In this document: positions 30,635 to 39,050 of the stretch, in pieces
How positions within the stretch are numbered: position 1 is the first letter of the stretch
Layout: every line of letters starts with the position of its first letter
Source of the DNA: Kofleriaceae bacterium
GTDB taxonomy: Bacteria; Myxococcota_A; Polyangia; Haliangiales; Haliangiaceae
Assembly (NCBI GenBank): GCA_020633495.1
Contig: JACKDR010000023.1
Span: 75,918-139,917 of the forward strand
Length of the DNA: 64,000 nucleotides
Reading direction: 5' to 3'
Notes under the pieces: generated by a model
What the model saw: the letters and a program-made list of their open reading frames with translations, nothing else
Databases searched by the model: none
Told to the model about the DNA's origin: nothing
Position numbers and translations under genes: made by a program

Positions 30635-32974
30635 ATGCTGCCCCCTCGCGCCGTCCGCGCCTGCGTCCTGAGCCTCGGCCTCGCGCTCGCCGCCACCGCC
30701 GCCCTCGGCGGCTGCGGCGGCTGCGGCTCCAACCCGGCCGGTGACGACGACGGCGCACCCGACGCCGATACCACCGCCATCGACGGCCCCGGCGCGCCCG
30801 ACGCCGACACCTGCACCGGCGGCACGCTGTGCGGCGAGCCCGCCACCTGCTGCGCCGCCGGCAACGAGTGCGTCGACGATCGCTGCCTCGCCGCGTGCGC
30901 CAGCGGCGTCCGCTGCGGCGCCACCCTCGACGTCTGCTGCGACGCCGGCGACGTCTGCCTGTCGAACGCGTGCACCACGCCGGGCGCCGCGTGCGGCGAC
31001 TCCTACGACTGCGACCCCGGCCAGTTCTGCGAGCCGACCCTGGGCCAGTGCCTGCCCCAGCCCGACCCGCTGACCTGCGAGTACACACCGACCTTCGACG
31101 CCCTCTCCGTCACCGAGGAGTGGAGCTACACCGACAGCGAGATCATCTCGATCCCGGTGGTCGCCAACCTCGACGGCGCCGGCAAGCCGGAGGTCGTCGT
31201 CAACCTCACCCAGCAGGACGGCGCCGGCTTCCCCGGCGGTCGCATCGCCGTGCTCGACGGCGCCACCGGCGCGGTCCTGGTGCCGCCGATCGCCGACAAC
31301 CCGCCGACCAGCTACGGCTCGCACGGCCGCTCGACGATCGCCGTCGGCGACGTCTCCGGCGACGCCCTGCCCGACATCATCTACGCCTCGCGCGTCGACG
31401 GCACCTTCAAGAGCCTGATCGTCGCGATCGACCGCACCGGCGCCGTGCTGTGGACCTCGCACGACGCGGTCGGCCCGCGCCGCTTCACGATCGAGAACGC
31501 CGCGATCACCCTGGCCAACTTCGACGACGATCCGCAGGCCGAGGTCGTCATCGGCGCCACCCTGCTCGACCACGACGGCACCGTCGTCTGGGAGGCGCCC
31601 GGCACCGCCGGCACCGGCCCGACCCACGGCACCAACAACGGCTACACCGGCGGCATCGCCGCGGTCGCCGACCTCGACGGCGACGGCGTCCCCGAGATCG
31701 TGACCGGCAAGGAGGCGTGGAAGGTCAGCTGGAACCAGGGCCCGCCGGTCGCGGTCACCGTGACCCCGTACTGGACCTACGCCGGCGACGACGGCTACCC
31801 CGCGATCGCCGACCTCGATCAGGACGGCGACCCCGAGGTCATCCTCGCCGCCAACGGCAAGGTCGTGGTGCTGAACGGCCAGACCGGCCTCCTGTGGTGC
31901 GGCGTCGATCCCACCGACGCGCTGTGCGTCGGCGGCACCGCCCGCACCGCGCCGCTGGCCATCCCCGGCGGCGCGTCGCAGAACCGCGGCGGCCCGCCGA
32001 CGATCGCCGACTTCGACGCCGACGGCCGCCCCGAGATCGGCGTCGCCGGCGGCCACAGCTACTCGGTCTACGACCTGGCGCGCACCGGCGAGGACATCGT
32101 CCAGCCCGCCGGTGATCCCACGCCCGCGCCCGGCGCGATCTTCGTGCGCTGGTCGCAGGCCACCCAGGATCTGTCGAGCAACGCCACCGGCTCGTCGGTG
32201 TTCGACTTCCAGGGCGACGGCGTCGCCGAGGTCGTCTACGCCGACGAGTGCCACATGCGCGTCTACCGCGGCACCGACGGCGTCGTCGAGCTCGACCTCC
32301 CCAACACCACCGGCACGATCCACGAGTACCCGCTGGTCGTCGACGTCGACGGCGACAACAACTCCGAGATCCTGATCGTGGCGAACCAGGCCAACGCCGC
32401 CACCGACTGCCCCGGCATCACCCCGCGCAAGGGCCTGTTCGTCTACGGTGACAGCAACGACGAGTGGGTGCCGACGCGCAAGGTCTGGACCCAGCACGCC
32501 TACCACGTCACCAACGCGTCGTCGGCCGGCAACGTGCCGCTCGCCGAGGCCGACAACTGGGACCAGCCCGGCCTCAACAACTACCGCCAGAACGTCCAGG
32601 GCGACGGCATCTTCAACGCGCCGGACCTCGCCCTCGACCTCGCCGTCGGCCTGAACCTGTGCGGCCAGGGCCAGCTCGAGCTGCGCGCCCGCATCACCAA
32701 CCTCGGCGCCCTCGGCGTCCCCATGGGCGTCGAGGTCAGCTTCTACCGCGGCGCCGACGCCACCGGCACCCTGCTGGGCACGGCGGCCACCACCGCGCCC
32801 CTGCTGCCCGGCCAGTCGACGACGGTGACGCTCGCGATCGACGCCCCGGTCACCGCCGACGACTACTACGCCGCGGTCGACACCGCGGGCGGCGGCGCCG
32901 GCGTCGTCGCCGAATGCGACGAGTCCAACAACGACGACCGCGTCACCGCCGCCGGCTGCCCGATCGTGAACTGA
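30635..32974 (+). CDS. FG-GAP/CARDB lipoprotein with Cys-rich N-terminal region
   Basis: 779 aa surface lipoprotein. Signal peptide ending TAALGGC, Asp/Ala linker, then a Cys-rich stretch (residues about 58-145, some 18 Cys: CGEPATCCAAGNECVDDRC and two related units). Next are repeated FG-GAP/VCBS blades (VANLDGAGKPEVVV, VADLDGDGVPEIVT, IADLDQDGDPEVIL, IADFDADGRPEIGV, VVDVDGDNNSEILI), forming a beta-propeller with calcium loops. A CARDB-type beta-sandwich ends the protein (ELRARITNLGALGVPMGVEV; YYAAVDTAGGGAGVVAECDE). Probably an adhesive or polymer-binding surface protein. ATG at 30635. Confidence 0.87.
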   Translation: MLPPRAVRACVLSLGLALAATAALGGCGGCGSNPAGDDDGAPDADTTAIDGPGAPDADTCTGGTLCGEPATCCAAGNECVDDRCLAACASGVRCGATLDVCCDAGDVCLSNACTTPGAACGDSYDCDPGQFCEPTLGQCLPQPDPLTCEYTPTFDALSVTEEWSYTDSEIISIPVVANLDGAGKPEVVVNLTQQDGAGFPGGRIAVLDGATGAVLVPPIADNPPTSYGSHGRSTIAVGDVSGDALPDIIYASRVDGTFKSLIVAIDRTGAVLWTSHDAVGPRRFTIENAAITLANFDDDPQAEVVIGATLLDHDGTVVWEAPGTAGTGPTHGTNNGYTGGIAAVADLDGDGVPEIVTGKEAWKVSWNQGPPVAVTVTPYWTYAGDDGYPAIADLDQDGDPEVILAANGKVVVLNGQTGLLWCGVDPTDALCVGGTARTAPLAIPGGASQNRGGPPTIADFDADGRPEIGVAGGHSYSVYDLARTGEDIVQPAGDPTPAPGAIFVRWSQATQDLSSNATGSSVFDFQGDGVAEVVYADECHMRVYRGTDGVVELDLPNTTGTIHEYPLVVDVDGDNNSEILIVANQANAATDCPGITPRKGLFVYGDSNDEWVPTRKVWTQHAYHVTNASSAGNVPLAEADNWDQPGLNNYRQNVQGDGIFNAPDLALDLAVGLNLCGQGQLELRARITNLGALGVPMGVEVSFYRGADATGTLLGTAATTAPLLPGQSTTVTLAIDAPVTADDYYAAVDTAGGGAGVVAECDESNNDDRVTAAGCPIVN

Positions 32975-33005
32975 GCGGGCGCACGGCCAGTCGCGCCGCA
33001 CGCTT

Positions 33006-33072
33006 CGCTCACGCCGAGCGGAGCCCGAGCGGCGAAGCCGCGAGGGCGCAGTCGAGGCGGCGGGCCGCGGCC
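33006..33072 (-). repeat. Dispersed 67-base repeat, minus orientation
   Basis: Reverse complement of 57707-57773 with only about two mismatches over 67 bases. It begins CGCTCACGCCGAGCGGAGCC and ends GGCGGGCCGCGGCC. It lies just after the FG-GAP gene and faces a diverged copy at 33111-33165 in the opposite orientation, forming a head-to-head pair. Confidence 0.75.
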
Positions 33073-33110
33073 GGAACCCCGTCGGCGATGGCGGACCGTC
33101 TCGGCGCCCG

Positions 33111-33165
33111 CCCCCTCGACTTCGGGGTCGCGGCTCCGCCGCTCCCCCTCCGCTCGGGGTGAGCG
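33111..33165 (+). repeat. Dispersed repeat, diverged copy
   Basis: CCCCCTCGACTTCGGGGTCG... GCTCGGGGTGAGCG; same architecture as the other copies, with substitutions in the middle. With 33006-33072 it makes an inverted pair about 40 bases apart, which could form a long cruciform between the two flanking genes. Confidence 0.6.
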
Positions 33166-33268
33166 TGAGATGCGCTCTAGGCGGCGGCGCCGCCGCCGCG
33201 GCCATCACGCCCCGCGCCCGCGCCCGCAACGGCGCACCGGCCGCCGTGTCATCCTCGCCGTGATCGTG

Positions 33269-34219
33269 ATGTCCCGTCCTCGCCGCCGCGTCGCCGTCCT
33301 GCTCGCGCTCGTCCTCGGCCTGGGCGCCGCCGCCGCCGCCGCCGCGGTGGCGCTGATCGTCCACCGGTCGGCGCGGCGCGCCGCCGCCCCGCCCGCCGAC
33401 GCCCGCGGCAGCGACGACGGCTGGCGCTACGTGCCGCTCGACGGCTGGCACGGCGACAAGGACGGTGACCCGTTCGCGGCCGCGGGACGCTGCGCCGAGC
33501 TGGTCGACACCGTCATCACGTACCCCAACTGGGTCCTCGACATCGCCGACAAGGGCGCCGGCTGCGCCGGTGACTGGGAGAACGCCCACTTCGCCATCCA
33601 CGCCACCGGCGAGGTCACGTGGACCGCCGACCAGCTGCCGACCCGGACCCTGTGGCTGACCCCCGACGAGCTGGCGCGGGTCCGCGGCCTCAACCGCCAC
33701 GACTGCGCCAGCGAGCCGGACCGCTACGCCGGCGGCGCGCTGTACTACGAGCTGTCCTGGGGCGGCGGCGACGGCGTGCGCATCCACCAGGAGAGCGCGC
33801 TGGGCGCCGAGATCGACGCGATCCTGTCCGGCCCCGTCGGCCGCTACGACGCCGCCCGCCTCGCCGCGGTCGCGCCGGTGCGCATCGAGCTCGCCGGTCG
33901 CTCGATCGACGCGACCCGCACGTGGACCCGGCGCGGCGCCGCCTACCAGATCGTCATGGACGACGACGGCGCGATCACCGTCACCCGGCGCGGCAAGCCG
34001 CGCCACCACGCCCGGGTCGACGTCCGCGCCCGCGTCGACCTGATCGACGCCCTGCTCGACGGCCACGGCGCCACCCCCGCCGAGCTCGACCTCGCCCGCG
34101 GCCGCGCCGTCCTCGGCGATCGTACCGTGACCTTCGCCGTCGACTTCATGACCCGCGACCCGGCCCTGCAGCCCCTGGCCCGCGCCCTCGACTACGCCGT
34201 CTTCGCGCCGGAGGAGTGA
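33269..34219 (+). CDS. Membrane-anchored protein of unknown function
   Basis: 316 aa. One N-terminal hydrophobic segment (VAVLLALVLGLGAAAAAAAV) after a basic start acts as signal anchor; the rest is extracytoplasmic. No recognised domain. The body has four Cys (CAELVDT, GCAGDW, HDCASE) in its first half and regular strand-like segments (YYELSWGG, YQIVMDDDGAITVTR). ATG 33269 places the basic n-region directly before the helix; an earlier in-frame start would add an Arg-rich stretch derived from repeat DNA. It stands alone after the repeat pair. Confidence 0.65.
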   Translation: MSRPRRRVAVLLALVLGLGAAAAAAAVALIVHRSARRAAAPPADARGSDDGWRYVPLDGWHGDKDGDPFAAAGRCAELVDTVITYPNWVLDIADKGAGCAGDWENAHFAIHATGEVTWTADQLPTRTLWLTPDELARVRGLNRHDCASEPDRYAGGALYYELSWGGGDGVRIHQESALGAEIDAILSGPVGRYDAARLAAVAPVRIELAGRSIDATRTWTRRGAAYQIVMDDDGAITVTRRGKPRHHARVDVRARVDLIDALLDGHGATPAELDLARGRAVLGDRTVTFAVDFMTRDPALQPLARALDYAVFAPEE

Positions 34220-34334
34220 CGCGCGCCCACGCCGCGTCGATCGCCGTGCCACGGTCTGGCCGCGGCCGCCGGGCCGCGCGAGGATGGTGGCGCGCGTGCG
34301 CTCGCAGGGACGCCGACGCGCAGGTCGAACCGAC

Positions 34335-34775
34335 ATGAAGTTCCGCGCCAAGGTCATCCCCTCCGGCAACGCCACCGCGGTCGAGGTCCCGACCGCCGTC
34401 CTCACCGCGCTCGGCGCCGGGTCCCGGCCGCTCGTGGTCATCACGATCAACGGCCACCGCTGGCGCAGCCGGATCGCGTCGATGCGCGGCCAGCACCTGA
34501 TCGGGATCAGCGCCGCCAACCGGACCGCGAGCGGCATCACGCCCGGCCAGGTCGTCGCCGTCGCCGTCGCCCTCGACACCGAGCCGCGCGTCGTCGCCGA
34601 GCCGGCCGATCTCGCCGCCGCCCTCGACGCCGCGCCGCGGGCCCGCGCCGCCTTCGAGCGCCTGCCCTACGGCCTGCGGCGCAAGCACGTCGCCGCGATC
34701 GAGGAGGCCAAGGCCGCGGCGACCCGCCAGCGCCGCATCGACAAGCTGGTCGCGACGCTGACCTCGCCGGCGTGA
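34335..34775 (+). CDS. DUF1905/YdeI-family protein
   Basis: 146 aa soluble protein. The first ~95 residues form a DUF1905 beta-barrel (FRAKVIPSGNATAVEVPTAV, RWRSRIASMRGQHLIGIS, ASGITPGQVVAVAVALDTEP), followed by the OmdA/YdeI helical tail with the motif FERLPYGLRRKHVAAIEEAK, in which the R(K)xHVxxI(E) segment is conserved. Homologues are implicated in resistance to cationic peptides or bacteriocins, but the mechanism is not established. ATG 34335, chosen for the conserved KFRAKV start. Convergent with the 34.8 kb gene. Confidence 0.85.
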   Translation: MKFRAKVIPSGNATAVEVPTAVLTALGAGSRPLVVITINGHRWRSRIASMRGQHLIGISAANRTASGITPGQVVAVAVALDTEPRVVAEPADLAAALDAAPRARAAFERLPYGLRRKHVAAIEEAKAAATRQRRIDKLVATLTSPA

Positions 34776-34815
34776 CCGCGCGCGGCGGCGCGCTCGCGCG
34801 GCTAGAAGCTGCCGC

Positions 34816-35397
34816 TCAGCGCCAGCCCGGGCGACGGCCACCGGCGCTGCCGATGACGATGGGCGCGAGGCCGACGTCGAGCCCGTGCTCGCGGTTCCAC
34901 GCGTCGACCGCGTCGCCGGTGGTCGCCAGATCCCAGACCACGTCGGCGACGTACGCGCCGGTGCCGAGCACCATCGCCGCCACGTAGGGCCCGCGGTCGC
35001 ACTCCTGGTCGAAGCAGGCGCCGAAGCCCGCGGCCACGCCCACCACCGCGACCGCCGCGCCCCCGACGCGCAGCCCGAGCCCCGGCGTCAGGTAGTGCCC
35101 GGCGTACCAGTGCCCCGCGGATGGGCCGAGCAGCAGCGCCGCGGTGCCGGTCCAGTACATCCCGATGGCCAGGCCGTCGCTCTTCTGCCCGGCGGCGACC
35201 ATGCCGGCGCCGAACAGCAGCGGGCCCGCGATCGTCCCCGCCACCGACAGGCCGAGCGCGGTGCCGTCCTCCTTCGGCGCCAGCGTGGCGTCGCCCTCGG
35301 CGCGCGCCGGCGTCGAGACAGCCAGGACGGCAAGCGCAGGCACGATGGCGACGGCGGACAGGAGGGCGCGGCGGGGATGGCGGGCGATGGACTGCAT
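34816..35397 (-). CDS. Secreted Gly/Ala-rich hydrophobic protein of unknown function (3' end frameshifted)
   Basis: 193 aa as written. Signal peptide MQSIARHPRRALLSAVAIVP...ARA, then three or four Gly/Ala-rich hydrophobic segments (VAGTIAGPLLFGAGMVAAGQ, GTAALLLGPSAGHWYAGHY, VAVVGVAAGFGACF, AAMVLGTGAYVADVVWDL), so it is membrane-associated. It ends abruptly GGRRPGWR; in the next frame the end would be SPGLALSGSF at 34802, a typical close with terminal Phe. One missing base near 34830-34850 explains this. No family recognised. Start 35397. Confidence 0.65.
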   Translation of the reverse strand: MQSIARHPRRALLSAVAIVPALAVLAVSTPARAEGDATLAPKEDGTALGLSVAGTIAGPLLFGAGMVAAGQKSDGLAIGMYWTGTAALLLGPSAGHWYAGHYLTPGLGLRVGGAAVAVVGVAAGFGACFDQECDRGPYVAAMVLGTGAYVADVVWDLATTGDAVDAWNREHGLDVGLAPIVIGSAGGRRPGWR

Positions 35398-35595
35398 GTC
35401 GTCGCCCGGTGCACCCGCCGTGCCGCCGCGCAACCCCGCGTCCCGCCGTGCCGCGCGGGTGTCAGCCACCGCGCCCGTCGACGGCTCGACGTCGAGCCGT
35501 GGACACCGCGGACGCCAGCCGTTGCCTGGCCGGCAACGGCGGGGACGCGCGTGGGACCTTCCCCCCGGCCAGGGCTCGGGCGGTCCGTCCCGGAG

Positions 35596-36054
35596 CTACG
35601 GCAACCGCACACGTTCGCGCACGGGCGCGACGGACTCGCAGCGTCGAAGCGCTTCGAGTTGCCCTGACGCCTTCTCTGGACACCAGAGAATGTCGAGCGC
35701 CGTCATGACGACCCCGAGGCCGGCTTTGTAGCAGGGTGGTGAGGAGCAGTACTCGACGTCGCCGATGGCGTCACGCAGCGCGAGCCACGCATCCCCGCTC
35801 GCACGCATCAGCGGCGTCGAGAGCCCGGCGCGATCACGCTGCATGCAGCGGAGCGTCGGCGGACCGAGACGCGCTTCGAGCGCGTACACCTGATCCTCCA
35901 GGCAGAGCTCGTATCGAGTGACCACGAGATCGTCGGTCACCGGCCATCCCTCGGGAGCATCGACACCCGCGTCGCGCGTGTCCGCCGCGGCATTGCCCAG
36001 GACCAGCAGCGTTCCCGACAGCAGCGCCGCCGCAGCTACTTGCAGCGGTCGCAT
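35596..36054 (-). CDS. Secreted Cys-rich protein, family member A
   Basis: 152 aa. Signal peptide (LQVAAAALLSGTLLVLGNAAA) then a mature domain with six Cys: ELCLEDQ, LRCMQRD, EYCSSPPCYKAGL, ILWCPEK and RRCESV. The spacing follows the two neighbouring genes (C..., C, GC..PC...GL, RC, RCG), so A is a distant member of the same family. ATG 36054, with GAGGAG about 12 bases before. Last gene of a same-strand array of five. Family unknown to me; a secreted disulfide-stabilised helical domain is likely. Confidence 0.65.
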   Translation of the reverse strand: MRPLQVAAAALLSGTLLVLGNAAADTRDAGVDAPEGWPVTDDLVVTRYELCLEDQVYALEARLGPPTLRCMQRDRAGLSTPLMRASGDAWLALRDAIGDVEYCSSPPCYKAGLGVVMTALDILWCPEKASGQLEALRRCESVAPVRERVRLP

Positions 36055-36729
36055 CCGCCTTGCGTCTCCTCGCTGGCTGCGTGGGAGCTCTCCGCGCAAC
36101 ACGTTGACCACCGGCCTCTCGCCCGGTCTATCGTCCGCGGCCATCGGGCGAGCTCCAGTAGCGCACGGTTGCGGGCGCGGTGCTGCTCCATCCTGGGCGA
36201 TCCACGGTGCCGCACCGGGCGAGCTCCACCCGGTACAGGAGCGCCTTGGATGAGCACCGCACCACCTGAAGCGAGAAGATGGCTGGCGCGAGGCCCGCCG
36301 TGTAGCTGTTGCAGGGCCCCTCCACACAACCGTACAGGTGTCCACGTGACTCGGCGAGCGCCTCGCTGAGTGCATCCGTGTGACGAAGCCAGCGCTCGAT
36401 GGCCGGTGTCTTCGGGGCGCGGCACCACACCAGGGAATCGGGGTCGTAGGCGTCGAGATGCGTGCTCACGCACTTCTCCCACGCACCTGCACGCAGCCGG
36501 AACGTCGACTCCGGGGCTTCCTCCGGCCGGTCCGCGGGCTTCGCGCAACCCAGGGCACCACAGACAGCGACGACCACGACGAAGATCCTCATCGGCAGTT
36601 CACCCTCCTTCACCGCGCGACTGGCGATCACTCGTCGATGTCCTTGGTGCCCGACGGCTTCTCCGACCCGACCTTGCCCGTGGCCCCGTCCTGCCGTTCG
36701 CTCCACCGGTACGACACCGCGCCGCGGGT
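35979..36729. repeat. Tandem duplication, unit 1 (about 750 bases)
   Basis: The segment from inside the signal peptide of gene A, through gene B1, to the 3' end of the chimeric gene is repeated at about 36730-37480 at a constant offset of 750-751 bases. Corresponding landmarks: ATG 36054/36804, B start 36592/37343, stop 36628/37379. Confidence 0.85.
36128..36592 (-). CDS. Secreted Cys-rich lipoprotein, family member B1
   Basis: 154 aa lipoprotein: signal MRIFVVVVAVCGALGC with a lipobox Cys, then KPADRPEEAPE linker. The mature part has Cys in WEKCVSTHL, VWCRAP, GCVEGPCNSYTAGLAP, VVRCSSKALLYR and ARCGTV. The motif GC(V)xGPCxSYTxGLxP is shared with member C and, weakly, with A. It is intact, whereas its duplicate B2 is frameshifted. 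An AAGGAGG lies about 10 bases before ATG 36592. Function unknown. Confidence 0.7.
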   Translation of the reverse strand: MRIFVVVVAVCGALGCAKPADRPEEAPESTFRLRAGAWEKCVSTHLDAYDPDSLVWCRAPKTPAIERWLRHTDALSEALAESRGHLYGCVEGPCNSYTAGLAPAIFSLQVVRCSSKALLYRVELARCGTVDRPGWSSTAPATVRYWSSPDGRGR

Positions 36730-36804
36730 ATCTGCCGCGGCATTGCCCAGGACCAGCAGCGTTCCCGACAGCAGCGCCGCCGCGGCTACTTGCAGCGCTC
36801 GCAT
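36628..36804 (-). CDS. Chimeric small gene made at a tandem-duplication junction
   Basis: 58 aa. The first 27 residues (MRALQVAAAALLSGTLLVLG NAAADTR, one substitution from gene A) are the A signal peptide; the remaining residues (GAVSYRWSERQDGATGKVGS then EKPSGTKDIDE) are the C-terminal tail of gene C. The join is in frame and lies exactly where unit 1 meets unit 2. All mature-domain cysteines are lost, so any product is a short secreted tail. Whether it is expressed is unknown; it may simply be a by-product of the duplication. Confidence 0.55.
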   Translation of the reverse strand: MRALQVAAAALLSGTLLVLGNAAADTRGAVSYRWSERQDGATGKVGSEKPSGTKDIDE

Positions 36805-37480
36805 CCGTCTTGCGTCTCCTCGCTGGCAGCGTGGGCGATCTTCACGAAACGCATTGGCCACCATGGTCCCGCCCAGTCTATCGTCCGCGGCCATCGGGCG
36901 AGCTCCAGTAGCGCACGGTTGCGGGCGCGGTGCTGCTCCATCCTGGGCGATCCACGGTGCCGCACCGGGCGAACTCCACCCGGTACAGGAGCGCCTTGGA
37001 CGAGCACCCCAGCACCTGAAGCGAGAAGATGGCTGGCGCGAGGCCCACGGTGTAGCTGTTGCAGGGCCCGCCCACGCAACCGTACAGGCTCTCCACGTGA
37101 CTCGCCGAGCGCCTCGCCGAGCGTATCGGTGTGACTCAGCCAGTTCTCGATCGCGGGGGTCTTCGGGGCGCGGCACCACACGTGAAAATCGGGGTCGTAG
37201 TCGACGAGGTGCGTGATCACGCACTTCTCCCACGCACCTGCACGCAGCCGGAACGTCGACTCCGGGGCTTCCTCCGGCCGGTCCGCGGGCTTCGCGCAAC
37301 CCACGGCCCCACAGACAGCGACGACCACGACGAAGATCCTCATCGGCAGCTCACCCTCCTTCACCGCGCGACTGGCGATCACTCGTCGATGTCCTTGGTG
37401 CCCGACGGCTTCTCCGACGCGACACCTCCCGTGGCCCCGTCCTGCCGCTCGCTCCACCGGTACGACACCGCGCCGCACCT
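36730..37480. repeat. Tandem duplication, unit 2 (about 750 bases)
   Basis: Second copy of 35979-36729, with scattered substitutions and a one-base insertion near 37087 that breaks gene B2. Its right end lies in the last ~35 codons of gene C, its left end in the signal sequence of the chimera. Confidence 0.85.
36878..37343 (-). pseudogene. Cys-rich lipoprotein B2, frameshifted duplicate of B1
   Basis: Starts as B1 (MRIFVVVVAVCGAVGCAKPA) and is in frame to about codon 84 (EALGESRG), after which the B1-like sequence continues in the next frame (LYGCVGGPCNSYTVGLAP to the stop at 36878). Compared with B1, there is one extra base: ACAGGTGTCCACG in B1 against ACAGGCTCTCCACG here. As written, the product loses its last three conserved Cys blocks. 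Either relaxed after duplication, or a sequencing indel. Confidence 0.65.
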
Positions 37481-37867
37481 GCCGAGCACCCCGCGGTAGA
37501 TCGCCGCCTGTGACGGACAGCGCAGCACGTAGATCGACAGCATGACGGGTACGAGCCCCGGCGTGTAGCTCGCGCACGGTCCTCGCACGCACCCGGTCGC
37601 CCGCCCCATGCGATGACCGATCAGGGCCATGGCGCCGTCCAGCGCGTGCTGCAGCGGAGCGGCCTCGCCGGGCGCCGCGACGGGACAGCCCCGCAGGAGC
37701 TGGTCGCCGAGGTCCGCGAACAGATGCTCGTAGATGCACGAGTCCCAGCGCGCGACCGACTCCGCCCGTCCCTTCCACACGTCCTCGCGAGCGCCGGTTG
37801 CGCACGGCAACCGCCGGCGAGCAGCGGTGTCTGGGCGACATGTGGAGATGGGTGTCGATCGTGTCAT
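37379..37867 (-). CDS. Cys-rich protein, family member C
   Basis: 162 aa from ATG 37867. Mature region aligns with B: RWDSCIYEHLFADLGDQLLRGCPVAAPG, GCVRGPCASYTPGLVPVML, VLRCPSQAAIYRGVLGRCGAV, followed by a tail (SYRWSERQDG... KDIDE) that B lacks. The N-terminus (STCRPDTAARRRLPCATG) is not a signal peptide, unlike A and B, and its start overlaps the divergent lipoprotein start at 37840, so the true start or an upstream signal may have been lost. First gene of the A-B-C array. Confidence 0.6.
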   Translation of the reverse strand: MTRSTPISTCRPDTAARRRLPCATGAREDVWKGRAESVARWDSCIYEHLFADLGDQLLRGCPVAAPGEAAPLQHALDGAMALIGHRMGRATGCVRGPCASYTPGLVPVMLSIYVLRCPSQAAIYRGVLGRCGAVSYRWSERQDGATGGVASEKPSGTKDIDE

Positions 37868-38898
37868 TGCTATCGTTCGCGGCGTGCGCGCGGGCGCATG
37901 ATCCGCCGGCGGCCGAGGGGGAGTCGCCGAATGCCGGCACGGGTCCGACGGCCGGAGCCGGGGCTGCGCCACCGGAGCCGTGCACGAAGGAGCCGCCCTC
38001 GGGTCCACGTCGACTGGGCCTCGTGCGCGAGGGGCCGACCACCACCGAGCGCGGCGTGGTGTGGCTGGCGCCCGACGGGGTGAGGCTGCTCGCGCCCAGC
38101 GCGGTCGACCCCCGCGCCCTCGACGACGCCGAGCTCGAGCAGGTCCTCGGCCCCCCGGGCCGCCTGCGGATCCGCTGCGATCCCTCGGGCTGCGGTGAGC
38201 ACGGCGACGGCAAGGCGCTGTACCTGATCGACGGGGCGTCCGAGCGACTGCTGGCCCGCAACCTCTCCGAGGTGCACGGCGGAGAGATCATCGGCGACCA
38301 CGCCTACTGGGTCACCTACGGCCCGTACGGGATGGGGGGCAACCTGTCCCGGGCCGCCCTCACGGGAGGAGGGCCCGAGACGCTGTGGTCGGGCACCGGG
38401 GTCACCGAGATGATCGTCGATGGCACCACGATCTACTTCGCGTCCGAGGACCAGCTCGTCGCCTACGACACCGTCGCCGGCCGCACGCGGGTCCTGGTGG
38501 ACGGCGCCGTCCGACCGAAGCACCTGTTCCTCCGCGATGGCCGCGTGTTCTGGTCGGAGCTCGGCAACCCGCACTCGCGGAGCGAGCCGAGCGGCGCGCT
38601 TCGCTCGATCAGCCTCGCGACCGGCGAGGTCACCACCCACGCGGCGCCGGTGCCGTGGCCGTCGCTGCTGCACGTCGACGACGCGCGCCTCTACTGGGCC
38701 TCGCGCGACCAGGGCCTGCTCCGCGCCGTCCCGCGGACCGGCGGTGACAGCGAGACCGTCGCCGACCTCGGGCCAGGGTGCGGCGGCATCCTTTGGATGG
38801 ACCAGACCAGCGCCGGCCTCCTCCTGCTGCGCGGCGACGAGCTGTCGATGATGTTCGGTCAGCCGGCCGAGCTGTGGCTGGTGCCGGCGGGCTCGTGA
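37840..38898 (+). CDS. Beta-propeller-like lipoprotein
   Basis: 352 aa. Signal peptide MWRWVSIVSLLSFAAC with lipobox, Ala/Gly/Pro linker, then repeated blades of the type VVWLAPDGVRLL, HAYWVTYGPYG, TTIYFASEDQLVAYD, GRVFWSELGN, ARLYWASRDQGLLRAVPRTG, the pattern of DUF5050/NHL-like propellers common in myxobacterial lipoproteins. No catalytic residues are identifiable. ATG 37840, overlapping divergent gene C by 28 bases. Probably a periplasmic or surface binding protein; ligand unknown. Confidence 0.75.
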   Translation: MWRWVSIVSLLSFAACARAHDPPAAEGESPNAGTGPTAGAGAAPPEPCTKEPPSGPRRLGLVREGPTTTERGVVWLAPDGVRLLAPSAVDPRALDDAELEQVLGPPGRLRIRCDPSGCGEHGDGKALYLIDGASERLLARNLSEVHGGEIIGDHAYWVTYGPYGMGGNLSRAALTGGGPETLWSGTGVTEMIVDGTTIYFASEDQLVAYDTVAGRTRVLVDGAVRPKHLFLRDGRVFWSELGNPHSRSEPSGALRSISLATGEVTTHAAPVPWPSLLHVDDARLYWASRDQGLLRAVPRTGGDSETVADLGPGCGGILWMDQTSAGLLLLRGDELSMMFGQPAELWLVPAGS

Positions 38899-39050
38899 CC
38901 GGCCGGTTCGATCGAAGCCGCACGACGGGACCGGCACTGGATGGCTGCCAATGGCGGCCGTTCACGATTCTCCACAACCCGGACCGTGCCGATCCGACAC
39001 CGGCGGCACGTAGCTCGGTCCACACCTGCGGGCCAGCACAGCGCACGACG

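Noticed and set aside
27998..34579. A >6 kb continuous open frame on the minus strand covering the SDR, FG-GAP and downstream genes
   Set aside because: Only its left part is the GH1 gene. The rest is antisense to well-supported plus-strand genes and reads as Ala/Gly/Asp/Val-rich noise, the usual artefact at very high GC.
36128..37480. Inverted or insertion-element origin of the repeats at 36-37.5 kb
   Set aside because: The repeats are direct and adjacent and contain coding sequence at a constant offset; no transposase or terminal repeats. A simple tandem duplication explains them.
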